From: Candidatus Anaerostipes avistercoris | GTDB lineage: Bacteria; Bacillota; Clostridia; Lachnospirales; Lachnospiraceae | Direction: 5' to 3' | DNA: 47,009 nucleotides | Assembly: GCA_019119895.1 (NCBI GenBank) | Contig: DWWD01000019.1 | Coordinates: 1-47,009 of the forward strand | Part shown: in pieces, positions 1 to 7,441 of the stretch | How the letters are laid out: each line of letters begins with the position of its first letter | How positions within the stretch are numbered: the first letter of the stretch is position 1 | Program-made: the position numbers and the translations under genes | Notes under the pieces: generated by a model | What the model was told of the DNA's origin: nothing | Database searches by the model: none | What the model saw: the letters and a program-made list of their open reading frames with translations, nothing else

Positions 1-759
1 GGAAAGACCACAACGATAAAATCTATATTGGATATTACACATCGTGACAAAGGAAGTGTTAAGTTTTTTGGTAAATCGTCAGAAAGAAATTTAAGGGAAA
101 TCAAAGATCGTTTAGGTGTTGTCTTTGATGATAGCTATTTTTATGATGAATTAACTATGGCAGAAATGAAAAGTATAATTGCACCAGCTTATAGTCGATG
201 GTCAGATAGCAGGTATAAATCTTATATGGAGAAATTTAATTTAAATCCTAATCAAAAAATTGCAACTTTATCTAAAGGAATGAAAACAAAATTTGCTTTA
301 GTTCTTGCATTATCACACGAGGCAGAATTACTTATTATGGATGAACCAACTAGTGGTTTAGATCCATTAATGCGCAGTCAGTTATTAGAAGTTTTGAAAG
401 AATACATGAAAGAAGGGGGGAAAGGAGTATTCTTTTCCACGCATATTGTATCTGATTTAGAAAAAATAGCAGATATGCTTATTCTGATAGATAATGGCGA
501 AATTTTGTTAAAAGAAGAAAAAGATATACTTTTAGACAAATTCAGAAAGATCAAAGGGGATATTAATTGGTTAAATGATAGTTATAAAAAATTATTTTTA
601 ACTTTGAAAGTCACAGATTATGGATTTACAGGAATAACAGCACATGCCAGAGAATTTGAAAATGGGATAAAAGATATTGTTGTGGAAAGGCCTACTTTAG
701 AGGAAATTATGCTGGCTTATATTGAGAGGAGGAGAGGAAATGTTGATTCATTTAATTAA
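1..759 (+). CDS. ABC transporter ATP-binding protein (5' end outside window)
   Basis: Cytoplasmic ATPase subunit of an ABC-2 type exporter. The window opens inside the Walker A motif (first residues GKTTTIKS), so the start codon lies upstream of base 1. 252 residues are visible. The signature is degenerate, LSKGMK near residue 90, followed by Walker B LLIMDEPTSGLD and the switch histidine in STHI. An aberrant LSKGMK signature is typical of the bacitracin/YtrB-like drug-export ATPases, known for that family; the substrate here is not known. Its last 20 bases overlap the following permease, so the two form one unit. Codon use is very AT-rich compared with DNA beyond 10 kb, fitting mobile-element cargo. 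Confidence 0.9.
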   Translation, partial: GKTTTIKSILDITHRDKGSVKFFGKSSERNLREIKDRLGVVFDDSYFYDELTMAEMKSIIAPAYSRWSDSRYKSYMEKFNLNPNQKIATLSKGMKTKFALVLALSHEAELLIMDEPTSGLDPLMRSQLLEVLKEYMKEGGKGVFFSTHIVSDLEKIADMLILIDNGEILLKEEKDILLDKFRKIKGDINWLNDSYKKLFLTLKVTDYGFTGITAHAREFENGIKDIVVERPTLEEIMLAYIERRRGNVDSFN

Positions 760-1378
760 AAAGGATATTTTGATTGCGAAAAAGTATGCCATGTTAGTTA
801 TGGTAATTGGTATCGTTATTCCGTTATTTATTTTTTGGAGAGCACAAACATATTCAGGATCTTTAGGATTTATCTTAGCTGTTGTTTTTTCTGAATTTAT
901 GTTTTGCCAAAATTTGTCAATGAAAGAAAATCAATATTCTAATGCGGCAGCGCTCCTGTGTGCTACTCCGTATACAAGAAAAGAAATGGTAGTATCAAAA
1001 TATATTCTGTTTGTACTGATTTTTTTGTATTGTTCCATTGTATATACAATAGAGATATTTCTAATTCCAGGAATGGGAAAGCTTGATGTGAAATATATGC
1101 TAACTGTTTTTTTAGTAGCATCGGTTGTTTATAGCGTTTACATGCCAATTCAGTACCAAATGGGATATGAAAAAACAAAATTATTCTTTATGGCAATTCT
1201 TTTAGCGGCTTCTTTCGGATTACCAGTGTTGATTGCAAAAGGAGATCTGAATGTTTTGAGTTTAGCAGAACAGTCTTCTTATGTAGTAGTAAGTATTATT
1301 TTGGCAACTAGCATTATAATAATGATTATCTCTGTAATGGCTTCGGTAAAAATTTATAGGAAAAAAGATTTAGCTTAG
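740..1378 (+). CDS. ABC-2 type permease subunit
   Basis: Membrane partner of the preceding ATPase, 212 residues. The ATG at 740 is chosen because AGGAGGAGAGG lies just upstream; a longer reading from TTG 722 would contain this ribosome site inside the gene. Hydrophobic stretches near residues 13-33, 37-55, 90-115, 125-145, 155-175 and 185-207 predict about six membrane helices, the layout of ABC-2 permeases that work with LSKGMK-type ATPases. It overlaps the ATPase gene by 20 bases, so translation is probably coupled. The substrate is unknown. Antimicrobial peptide or drug efflux is the usual role of such pairs, but that is inference. Confidence 0.82.
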   Translation: MLIHLIKKDILIAKKYAMLVMVIGIVIPLFIFWRAQTYSGSLGFILAVVFSEFMFCQNLSMKENQYSNAAALLCATPYTRKEMVVSKYILFVLIFLYCSIVYTIEIFLIPGMGKLDVKYMLTVFLVASVVYSVYMPIQYQMGYEKTKLFFMAILLAASFGLPVLIAKGDLNVLSLAEQSSYVVVSIILATSIIIMIISVMASVKIYRKKDLA

Positions 1379-1402
1379 AGAAAAAAGGAGGATAAGAATA
1401 AT

Positions 1403-1498
1403 ATGCCACATTTTCCAACATGGTTTGTAGTGATATGCGTTTTGTTTCCAATAGTATATAATATTTATAAAAATTGGAAAAATAGGAAAGGAAAGTGA
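1403..1498 (+). CDS. 31-residue membrane peptide
   Basis: A very short frame with a good ribosome site (AAAGGAGG about 10 bases before the ATG). It encodes 31 residues: a hydrophobic core (WFVVICVLFPIVYNIY) followed by a basic tail (KNWKNRKGK). This is the profile of a single-pass small membrane protein. It sits 24 bases after the ABC permease and 4 bases before the next gene, so it is probably in the same transcript. A subunit or regulator of the transporter is possible but not shown. No family is recognised. Confidence 0.5.
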   Translation: MPHFPTWFVVICVLFPIVYNIYKNWKNRKGK

Positions 1499-1502
1499 TA
1501 TT

Positions 1503-1898
1503 GTGGATAGAAACATTTATTTTATAAATATAATTATTGCTGTTATATCAATTTTTGTTTTATGGCAAGGTATACAAATTATATTTATGACTAGTAAGAC
1601 TAAAGAGACGCAGGCAACAATTATAGAAACTAAATTTGCAAATGCAAACGGAACAAAATTTAGAAATTCAAATTGGGCTTTAGTTTCTTATAAAGTTGGT
1701 ATAAATACTGTTATAGCAAAGAACAGAGTTCAAGTTTCTATGGATACAAAAGTAGGAGAAAAAATATTAGTAAGATATTACAAAAATTCTCCTGAAAGAA
1801 TTGCTACTTTTTCAATAAAGAAATTTGTAATTGGTATATTAGTAGCACTTGTTTTTATAGTTGTACGGATACTTTTTCAAAAAGAAATTTTAAAATAG
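1503..1898 (+). CDS. DUF3592-like membrane protein
   Basis: 131 residues starting at GTG 1503, with GGAAAG as a modest ribosome site. There is a membrane helix at about residues 5-29 and another at about 106-124. Between them lies a soluble segment with a pattern like DUF3592 (ATIIETKF... SYKVG... VGEKILVRYYKNSPERI). DUF3592 proteins are small bacterial membrane proteins of unknown function. It is the last gene of the ABC unit and is followed by a clear terminator at 1931-1965. The family assignment rests on pattern only. Confidence 0.6.
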   Translation: MDRNIYFINIIIAVISIFVLWQGIQIIFMTSKTKETQATIIETKFANANGTKFRNSNWALVSYKVGINTVIAKNRVQVSMDTKVGEKILVRYYKNSPERIATFSIKKFVIGILVALVFIVVRILFQKEILK

Positions 1899-1930
1899 CG
1901 ATACTTATCTTGTGAATGAAAACTTTCAAA

Positions 1931-1965
1931 AATCCAGCCACCAGTTTGTGGCTGGATTTTTTGTG
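1931..1965 (+). terminator. Rho-independent terminator of the ABC unit
   Basis: An 11-bp perfect stem (AATCCAGCCAC / GTGGCTGGATT) with a CAGTTT loop runs straight into a T tract, 33 bases after the last gene of the unit. Confidence 0.92.
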
Positions 1966-2346
1966 CAAATATTGATGGATTAGTGCACACGCATGGCCGA
2001 GGAATGCATTTGCTACGATAAATAGAGCACAACGAAAAATGAGGTGTCATATGCTCAAAAGTTGCGTCAATGGCATGGTTGTTTGGCGGCATAAATACAC
2101 CATTGACACGGCGGTTGAGATATGATTTTTCGTAACCAAGCAGAACAAAGGATTGCGCTGCTCACCGAAAAACGTGCACTTCACTAACGGAAGGGATGCG
2201 CTGAAACTCCGTGCAGTGTGATCTGTATGATCGGTATATACGCTTTGCGCTCTCCAATATTGTAATGTAGTGTGATGGACAGTAGACGTTGTATATATTT
2301 CACAGCATATGTTTTATTCAAATTTATGTTGTAAAAGTAGGAAAAG
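1966..2346. other. Gene-free stretch with higher G+C; possible decayed gene
   Basis: No intact gene. Between about 1980 and 2260 the G+C is visibly higher than in the flanks. Short protein-like runs interrupted by stops appear in two forward frames (for example IFRNQAEQRIALLTEKRA around 2121-2176). This looks like the eroded remains of a former gene, perhaps from another mobile element. The family cannot be named. Confidence 0.35.
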
Positions 2347-2373
2347 TTACATAAATACTCGATATTTTGACAT
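2347..2373 (+). promoter_or_regulatory. 27-bp repeat, copy 1: candidate LytTR (AgrA-type) operator
   Basis: Matches copy 2 at 5404-5430 at 26 of 27 positions (TTACATAAATACTCGATATT, then T/A, then TGACAT). Each copy contains two TNACAT half-elements 21 bases apart, start to start. That is the spacing known for staphylococcal AgrA, a LytTR protein that binds 9-bp direct repeats separated by 12 bp. It lies 68 bases before the pseudo-receiver gene. Regulation by the neighbouring LytTR protein is inference. Confidence 0.6.
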
Positions 2374-2441
2374 CAACAAATGTATCAAGAAAAAGAATAA
2401 TAAACTAAAGAAAAGAGCATAGCGAAGTGGTGTGGACTTAG

Positions 2442-2822
2442 ATGAAAATATTATTAATAAGTGAAAAGAAGAGAGTTTTTGAGAAGACGGAAAGCATTAC
2501 AAGAGGATGGGCTGAAATAATTTGGTATAAATATGATGATTTAAAGAGAAATGAATATCCTGTGGTAAATGCTGTTATTATACAGTTTGATAATAAAATG
2601 CTTAAGACGAATGCATTAGGAACAATTATAAAAATCAAAGGAATAGTGGGTGCGAATATTCCAATTTTAGTACTAATGAATGGAACACCTCAAGAGATTT
2701 TTTCGGTACTAAAGGCAGGTGCTTATGATTATATAATCAATATAGACAATACACAAAAGTATAGAAAAAAAATTGAGGATATTATTCTATGGAATTGGTA
2801 TTGTGAAAAATACAAGATTTAA
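2442..2822 (+). CDS. Stand-alone receiver-like protein without phospho-Asp
   Basis: 126 residues with no attached output domain. The fold pattern resembles a response-regulator receiver: MKILLIS at the first strand, IPILVLMNG in the fourth-strand region, and FSVLKAGAYDYIIN matching the common 'LKAGADDYI' ending. The expected phosphorylated aspartate after strand 3 is not evident (NAVIIQFDNK), so it may be a pseudo-receiver. It is the first gene after repeat copy 1 and has its own terminator, hence a separate transcript from the XRE-agr genes. No convincing ribosome site is seen; GTGG lies upstream. A role in tuning the adjacent agr circuit is inference. Confidence 0.55.
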   Translation: MKILLISEKKRVFEKTESITRGWAEIIWYKYDDLKRNEYPVVNAVIIQFDNKMLKTNALGTIIKIKGIVGANIPILVLMNGTPQEIFSVLKAGAYDYIINIDNTQKYRKKIEDIILWNWYCEKYKI

Positions 2823-2867
2823 ACAAATAAATAATTATTTTTTAGAGAATAATCCAGTATAAAGCGA

Positions 2868-2903
2868 GGCGGTGCATATTATGCACTGCCTGTTCTGTTT
2901 TTT
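2868..2903 (+). terminator. Rho-independent terminator after pseudo-receiver gene
   Basis: The stem GGCGGTGCAT / ATGCACTGCC closes on a three-base ATT loop and is followed by TGTTCTG and six T residues. It separates the pseudo-receiver transcript from the XRE-agr genes. Confidence 0.85.
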
Positions 2904-2997
2904 AGAAAGAGAAGTAATTGAATACTCCTATTATTTGTATTTCAGTCACGAAAAAAGGGTAGCATGATAATATCAATTATTTAAGGAGTAATTCATT

Positions 2998-3381
2998 ATG
3001 GAAAATCGTATTAAGAATCTGCGTGAAAAAAGGGGCCTTATACAGGAAATATTGGCTTCAGAGCTTGGTATAACACAGCAAATGCTTAGCAAATATGAAA
3101 GAGATATTACTGTAATTAAAGTTGATATTCTAAAAAAACTCGCAGAATATTTCAATGTGACAACAGACTATCTTTTGGGACTATCTGATATAAAACGTGA
3201 TTTTACTGGACAAATCAGATTAAATGAAACAATAGATGAATATTACGATTTTATTGAAGTTTATAAAAAGCTGGACAGATATGATCAGGAGCTAATATGG
3301 ACGATCATGCAAAGTGTAAGAAAATTGGCGGAAAAACGGAAGAGGGAAGAAGAAAATGATAAGTGTAGCGATTTGCGATGA
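2998..3381 (+). CDS. XRE-family helix-turn-helix regulator
   Basis: 127 residues; AAGGAG lies 8 bases before the ATG. An N-terminal Cro/CI-type HTH (residues about 5-60: RIKNLREKRGL, ELGITQQMLSKYERD, ILKKLAEYFNVTTDYLLG) is followed by a helical tail of the kind used for dimerisation. It probably binds DNA as a dimer and controls its own or neighbouring genes. The last 26 bases overlap the response regulator gene, so both are made from one message. The usual Q-x-x-LA in the first recognition helices reads IQEILASEL, a mild divergence from the family. Confidence 0.85.
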   Translation: MENRIKNLREKRGLIQEILASELGITQQMLSKYERDITVIKVDILKKLAEYFNVTTDYLLGLSDIKRDFTGQIRLNETIDEYYDFIEVYKKLDRYDQELIWTIMQSVRKLAEKRKREEENDKCSDLR

Positions 3382-4084
3382 TGATATTGCGACAACTGGA
3401 AAAATAGAAAATATGCTGAGAAGCATTGCAAAGAGGAAGTTCATCCAAATAGAGACTGAAGTTTTTTGGGATGGAAAACAGCTAGAAAAAGCGGTTATAG
3501 AAAAAGCTTATTTCGATATTATTTTTCTTGACATAGAGATGGGAAGATATGATGGGATTACAGTAGCAAAACGAATTAGGGAATTTGATAAAAAAACATT
3601 GATTGTTTATGTGACAAGTCATGAAAACTATATGCTGGAATCTTTTTCTGTAAGGCCATTTCGCTTTTTAGTAAAACCAGTTTCTGAAGTACAAATGGAA
3701 ACATGTTTTAGTGCAGCATATGAGGATATAAGCAGTGTTGATTGTTATTTTAGATATAGCTATCAACGAATGAACCACAAGATTCCGCTTAGAGACATTC
3801 TATATTTTGAAAGCAATCGAAGAAAAATATATGTGGTCACGGAAAAAGAGATTTTTCAATTATATGGAAAACTTAATGACATTGAAGTGAGCTTAAAATC
3901 CAGCAAAAAAATATTTCTGCGAGTTCATCAATCGTTTTTAGTAAATTATAAACATGTAGATGGATTGGCGTATGATTTTATAGTTATGGATAATGGTACC
4001 AGAATATCAATTAGCGAAGATAGAAGAAAGTCGATAAGTGAACAGTACTGTGCTATGGAGGACACTTATTATGTTGGTAGATAA
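3356..4084 (+). CDS. LytTR-family response regulator (AgrA-like)
   Basis: 242 residues, the DNA-binding output of the agr-type quorum circuit. The receiver domain (about 1-120) has the acidic pocket D8-D9-D10, phospho-acceptor D59 (FLDIEM) and the conserved lysine in FLVKPV. The C-terminal half is a LytTR domain, with IPLRDILYFES and the motif FLRVHQSFLVNYKHV near residues 190-205. LytTR domains bind pairs of direct repeats, and two such repeats lie at 2347 and 5404. It overlaps the XRE gene at its 5' end and the kinase gene at its 3' end by 14 bases. Confidence 0.9.
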   Translation: MISVAICDDDIATTGKIENMLRSIAKRKFIQIETEVFWDGKQLEKAVIEKAYFDIIFLDIEMGRYDGITVAKRIREFDKKTLIVYVTSHENYMLESFSVRPFRFLVKPVSEVQMETCFSAAYEDISSVDCYFRYSYQRMNHKIPLRDILYFESNRRKIYVVTEKEIFQLYGKLNDIEVSLKSSKKIFLRVHQSFLVNYKHVDGLAYDFIVMDNGTRISISEDRRKSISEQYCAMEDTYYVGR

Positions 4085-5375
4085 ATGGCGGATGGAATTG
4101 ATAGAAATAGTCCTTTCAATATTCACAGTATATTTATATTCTATTTATTTTAATATTTTTTTTCAAAGACGCAAGCAAAGTATATTTGTGATAATCGGAG
4201 TTGGAATTCTTGTGATATGGCAACTAGATATTCTGGGAATTGTCGGTAAACTACCATTAGCATGGAATATTGCTGTGACGATAGGAGTTACGTTGTTTAC
4301 TGTGGTAAACATATATACAGGTAAATTTTGGAAAAAATGTTTCTTTGCTGTTGTATTTGATGCTATATGGATGCTGATTGAGACATTGATAAATGATCTA
4401 TTGACGATTTATTGTGTAAATCTTGCAAATTCACACATTTTTGGCTCTTTGACCTCAAAACTTCTTTTTCTTATTGTAATTATAGCTTTAAAAAAAGTGT
4501 TTACTAATGAAGAACTAAAGGAACTGCCTGCGGGGCATAGTATTTTATTGGTTTTTGTTCCTATAGGAAGTATATATATTATGAATGCTGTTTTTGTTTT
4601 GGCATATAAAGCTAAATGGAAATATTCAGAAATTTATTCTTTGTTCTCAGTAATTATATTATTGCTTATCAATGTATTGATTTTTTACATATATATAAAA
4701 CTGGCAGATGATTTACAGGTTAGGAGAATGAATTTGGTATATGAACAGCAGTTAGAATTATGTGAAAGACATCAGGATGAAACCGAAATTTCGATGTTGC
4801 AGATGAGAGATGTTAAGCATAATATGAGGAATAATTTTGTTTCTATTCTTGCTTATGCGGAACAGGGAGAATGCCAAAAAATTATTAGGTTTGTGAATGA
4901 TGTAATGGAAGAAGGAAAGCTAAAAACATCCGGAACAACTAATACTGGAAATATTGTGACGGATTCTTTAGTTGCATATTGGAAAAGAACTGCGGAGATT
5001 GAAGGAATAAAATTTTATTCTGATTTAAATATTCCAATGGATATGCCTTTTAAGGGAGCAGATTTAAGTCTGATTTTAGGAAACCTACTGGAAAATGCTG
5101 TGGAAGGAGCAAGAAAGGCGAAGAAGAGAAAATATATACGATTAAAAATAAAATACGATAAAAACAACTTGTTAATAACGGTAGAGAATAGTTATGTAGG
5201 AGCCTTGATAAAAGGAAAAGGGGAAGAATTGAAAACTACAAAAATTGATGCAATCAATCATGGAATTGGTTTGCCATCTGTCAGAAGAACTGCAAGACGG
5301 TATCATGGTACAGTGTCAGTGGATGATTCAGTGCCGGAGCGTTTTCTGATTAGAGTAGTGTTGTATGGATTATGA
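4071..5375 (+). CDS. GHKL-domain sensor histidine kinase (AgrC-like)
   Basis: 434 residues. ATG 4071 is chosen because GGAGG lies 9-10 bases upstream. The N-terminal half (about 1-210) is strongly hydrophobic with around six predicted helices, as in AgrC peptide receptors. It is followed by a linker with the phospho-acceptor histidine in MRDVKHNMRNN near residue 250. The C-terminal GHKL ATPase shows the N box GNLLENAVEGA and a glycine box HGIGLPSVR. By family knowledge it senses the cyclic autoinducer made from the downstream agrD/agrB genes and phosphorylates the LytTR regulator. Confidence 0.9.
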   Translation: MLVDKWRMELIEIVLSIFTVYLYSIYFNIFFQRRKQSIFVIIGVGILVIWQLDILGIVGKLPLAWNIAVTIGVTLFTVVNIYTGKFWKKCFFAVVFDAIWMLIETLINDLLTIYCVNLANSHIFGSLTSKLLFLIVIIALKKVFTNEELKELPAGHSILLVFVPIGSIYIMNAVFVLAYKAKWKYSEIYSLFSVIILLLINVLIFYIYIKLADDLQVRRMNLVYEQQLELCERHQDETEISMLQMRDVKHNMRNNFVSILAYAEQGECQKIIRFVNDVMEEGKLKTSGTTNTGNIVTDSLVAYWKRTAEIEGIKFYSDLNIPMDMPFKGADLSLILGNLLENAVEGARKAKKRKYIRLKIKYDKNNLLITVENSYVGALIKGKGEELKTTKIDAINHGIGLPSVRRTARRYHGTVSVDDSVPERFLIRVVLYGL

Positions 5376-5403
5376 ATGATTAAAAATAGTTGGAGAGGAA
5401 ATA

Positions 5404-5430
5404 TTACATAAATACTCGATATTATGACAT
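5404..5430 (+). promoter_or_regulatory. 27-bp repeat, copy 2: candidate LytTR operator of agrDB
   Basis: 26 of 27 bases match copy 1 at 2347-2373. It sits 61 bases before the agrD start, similar to the 68 bases at the other copy. The paired TNACAT elements are 21 bp apart. Placement upstream of the autoinducer genes fits the positive feedback known for agr systems. No clear -10/-35 pair is visible. Confidence 0.6.
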
Positions 5431-5491
5431 GTAAATGCATAAAAGGAAGTTTTGGTGTAGATTAAAAAAAAATGAAAGGAGATTCAAAATT

Positions 5492-5641
5492 ATGAGATCA
5501 AAAAATGAAAAACTTCAGCCAGCAAAAGTTCTGGCCAATGTCTCTCTGAAACTTGGAAAGATGTCTGCTAACAGTGCATGCGCATATATTTACCATCAGC
5601 CGAAGATGCCTGAAGCATTAAAAGAATTAAAGAACAAGTAA
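5492..5641 (+). CDS. agrD: AgrD-type cyclic lactone autoinducer precursor
   Basis: 49 residues from ATG 5492, preceded by AAAGGAG; an upstream in-frame ATG at 5435 lacks a ribosome site. The layout is that of clostridial AgrD: an amphipathic N-terminal half (KVLANVSLKLGKMSANSA), a central cysteine segment CAYIY, and the charged C-terminal recognition tail HQPKMPEALKELKNK. AgrB cleaves after the ring-closing residue, so the predicted signal is a five-residue thiolactone C-A-Y-I-Y with a short N-terminal tail. The exact N-terminal trim cannot be read from sequence. The agrB start is one base beyond the stop codon. Confidence 0.9.
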   Translation: MRSKNEKLQPAKVLANVSLKLGKMSANSACAYIYHQPKMPEALKELKNK

Positions 5642-5642
5642 T

Positions 5643-6227
5643 ATGAGATATCTATCGGGAAAAATAACGGATTTTATTATTAAAGCCGGTGTAATTTCCG
5701 AAGAGTCGTATGAGATATATCAATATGGCTTTCAAATCGGAATGGAAATGTTCAGTTGTTTTGCGGTTTGCTTGGCCATAGCGATATATCTGCATATGAT
5801 TGTAGAATTTGCAGTGTTTACTATGATATTTATGCTGTTGCGGACATATGCTGGTGGAATACATTTGAATAGTTTTTCTGGATGCTTCATATGTTCTGTT
5901 ATGGTTCAAACAATTATATTGATTATCAACAGACAATATACTCTTACATGCCCTGTATCATGGTTAATTATTTTTTGTGGGGCTCTTCTAATATTAAAAG
6001 TTGCACCGGTTGAAAATATCAATCGGGAACTAGATCTAGACGAGAGAAAACACTGTAAAGAAGTTACTATAAAGGTTTTAATAGGTATAATATTTTTTTC
6101 TGCAGGATGTACAGTTGGCAGAATTAGTAATATTTTATCTTTAATAGCATTGACTATTTTGCAAGTTTTGGTTTCTCAGTATTTGGGAATTGCTAAATAT
6201 AAATATGAAAAGAATAGGCGGAGATAG
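5643..6227 (+). CDS. agrB: AgrB peptidase / accessory gene regulator B
   Basis: 194 residues, a membrane cysteine endopeptidase that cleaves AgrD and closes the thiolactone ring. The catalytic pair of the family is present as H74 in YAGGIHLNSF and C81 in SGCFICS. Hydrophobic segments near 35-55, 57-70, 83-95, 105-120, 145-160 and 165-180 fit the multi-pass topology. It is separated from agrD by one base, so the two genes are co-translated. It ends in a strong terminator. Order here is kinase first, then D and B, unlike the staphylococcal B-D-C-A order. Confidence 0.95.
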   Translation: MRYLSGKITDFIIKAGVISEESYEIYQYGFQIGMEMFSCFAVCLAIAIYLHMIVEFAVFTMIFMLLRTYAGGIHLNSFSGCFICSVMVQTIILIINRQYTLTCPVSWLIIFCGALLILKVAPVENINRELDLDERKHCKEVTIKVLIGIIFFSAGCTVGRISNILSLIALTILQVLVSQYLGIAKYKYEKNRRR

Positions 6228-6257
6228 TAGAAAAATCTATTATTTCCGCTTTTTTAA
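6218..6257 (+). terminator. Rho-independent terminator of agr transcript
   Basis: The stem GCGGAGATAGTAGA / TCTATTATTTCCGC (two G-U pairs) is followed by a T tract. It starts within the last codons of agrB. Confidence 0.85.
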
Positions 6258-6783
6258 ATAGAATAGTTATATAAATTTATTTATAGAATGCACATAGCTT
6301 TGCCATAAGTATATAAAAAAAACAGCTTTTTACAGCAAGGCTTAATTTTGGTGCTGTCTGTGAATTGCTGCCAAGAGAACTAAGGGCAGTTTTTTATTAT
6401 AAGATAGAATCATAAAGTAAACACATAGTTAGATCTATACATTTATTTTGTAGGATTTTTAGTTTGACGAAATAAAATTGATTTATAAAAAAGACATCAT
6501 CAAAATATTCAATATCAATTTATTAAAAAAATGCCAGGAAGATTCAAAAGCTCCTGGCATTTTTGTTTGGCGGAATTGTTAATGTTTTGCGGTGAGAAAC
6601 GATACCAGAACTCCTTTTCAGTTAAAGAAATTTTGATAAAAGGTCTTTAGATAAGTTGGAAAAAATTTTGTAAAGAAATTCACCGTTTTTCGATTTTTCG
6701 TTGGGCATTGGTCTGTCCTTGTTATGAAAGGGAGGATCAAGCATCTTTTACTAAGGCTATATGCAGAGGGGAGGTGATCCCCT
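6258..6783. other. AT-rich intergenic stretch, no gene
   Basis: About 525 bases without a supported gene. A weak hairpin CTGCC / GGCAG followed by T residues lies near 6365-6398, and a strong terminator lies at 6531-6565. The last part carries the leader of the sigma-like gene. No convincing promoter is identified. Confidence 0.5.
6531..6565 (+). terminator. Strong intrinsic terminator in intergenic region
   Basis: The perfect stem ATGCCAGGA / TCCTGGCAT is flanked by A and T tracts, so it could work in both directions. It may insulate the integration module from agr transcription. Confidence 0.88.
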
Positions 6784-7194
6784 TTGAAACTGAATTGTCA
6801 GGAAAAAGAAATAGTGCAAAGAAAATTTTGTACTTATTGTATCAAAGTTCTGCATGGTGAGACGTTAAATTATTTTGATGAGCTAAATCGGCAAAGAGAG
6901 CGGGAAGTGATATTTTCTGAACTTCTGCAGAAAGACCTGGATACTCTGTATTGCTGTGATGATTATGATATGGCAGATTATTTCACTGTTATGGGCAGGC
7001 AGGTTCCTGTCCGTGACGAGTGGATCAGCATGGCGCTGAAAAAACTTCCTGTGAAAAAGCGGGAAATTATTCTGATGCTTTATTTTTTGGATATGACAGA
7101 GAAAGAAATTGCTGAGTGTCTAAAATTGGTGCAGAGTACCATACATTATCATAAAGATGATTCTTTAAGGCTTTTGAGAAAATTGATGGAGTGA
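6784..7194 (+). CDS. Sigma-70-like regulator of the Tn916-type integration module
   Basis: 136 residues starting at TTG 6784, behind a near-perfect ribosome site (GGGGAGGTGATCC). The C-terminal part (about 75-136) is a sigma region 4-like HTH: VRDEWISMALKKLPVKKREIILMLYFLDMTEKEIAE, then HYHKDDSLRLLRK. In Tn916/Tn1549-type elements a protein of this kind precedes a small HTH protein and xis-int and controls element gene expression. The same order is seen here. Use of TTG with such a strong ribosome site is typical of this gene. Confidence 0.82.
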   Translation: MKLNCQEKEIVQRKFCTYCIKVLHGETLNYFDELNRQREREVIFSELLQKDLDTLYCCDDYDMADYFTVMGRQVPVRDEWISMALKKLPVKKREIILMLYFLDMTEKEIAECLKLVQSTIHYHKDDSLRLLRKLME

Positions 7195-7201
7195 TTTACA
7201 T

Positions 7202-7441
7202 ATGAAATCAAAGAAACACAGAGAAATGCCGGAGTTTGAAACTATCCAAGCGGCTATCAAAGGTGATGTCGATGCGATTAATCAGATATTGTGCTATTTT
7301 CAGCCGTTTATTCAAAGTGAGTGTAAGAGAGAATACAAGGATGAATTTGGAAGAACCTATTATGTAACCGATGAATATATGAAACGACGATTAGAGACAA
7401 AGCTGATTACAAAGATTCTGGATTTTGAGATCCAGCTATAG
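7202..7441 (+). CDS. Helix-turn-helix protein of conjugative-transposon type
   Basis: 79 residues, 7 bases after the sigma-like gene. The pattern FETIQAAIKGDVDAINQILCYFQPFI, then YYVTDEYMKRRLETKLITKIL, matches the small Tn916 ORF8-type HTH protein that regularly follows the sigma-like gene. In that family it is thought to take part in control of the element. The N-terminal helix resembles a sigma region 2 remnant. The module order supports the call. Confidence 0.78.
   Translation: MKSKKHREMPEFETIQAAIKGDVDAINQILCYFQPFIQSECKREYKDEFGRTYYVTDEYMKRRLETKLITKILDFEIQL

Noticed and set aside
5652-5936. 94-codon minus-strand frame inside agrB
   Set aside because: It is fully contained in agrB, which has catalytic residues and proper context, and no start signal is seen on the minus strand.
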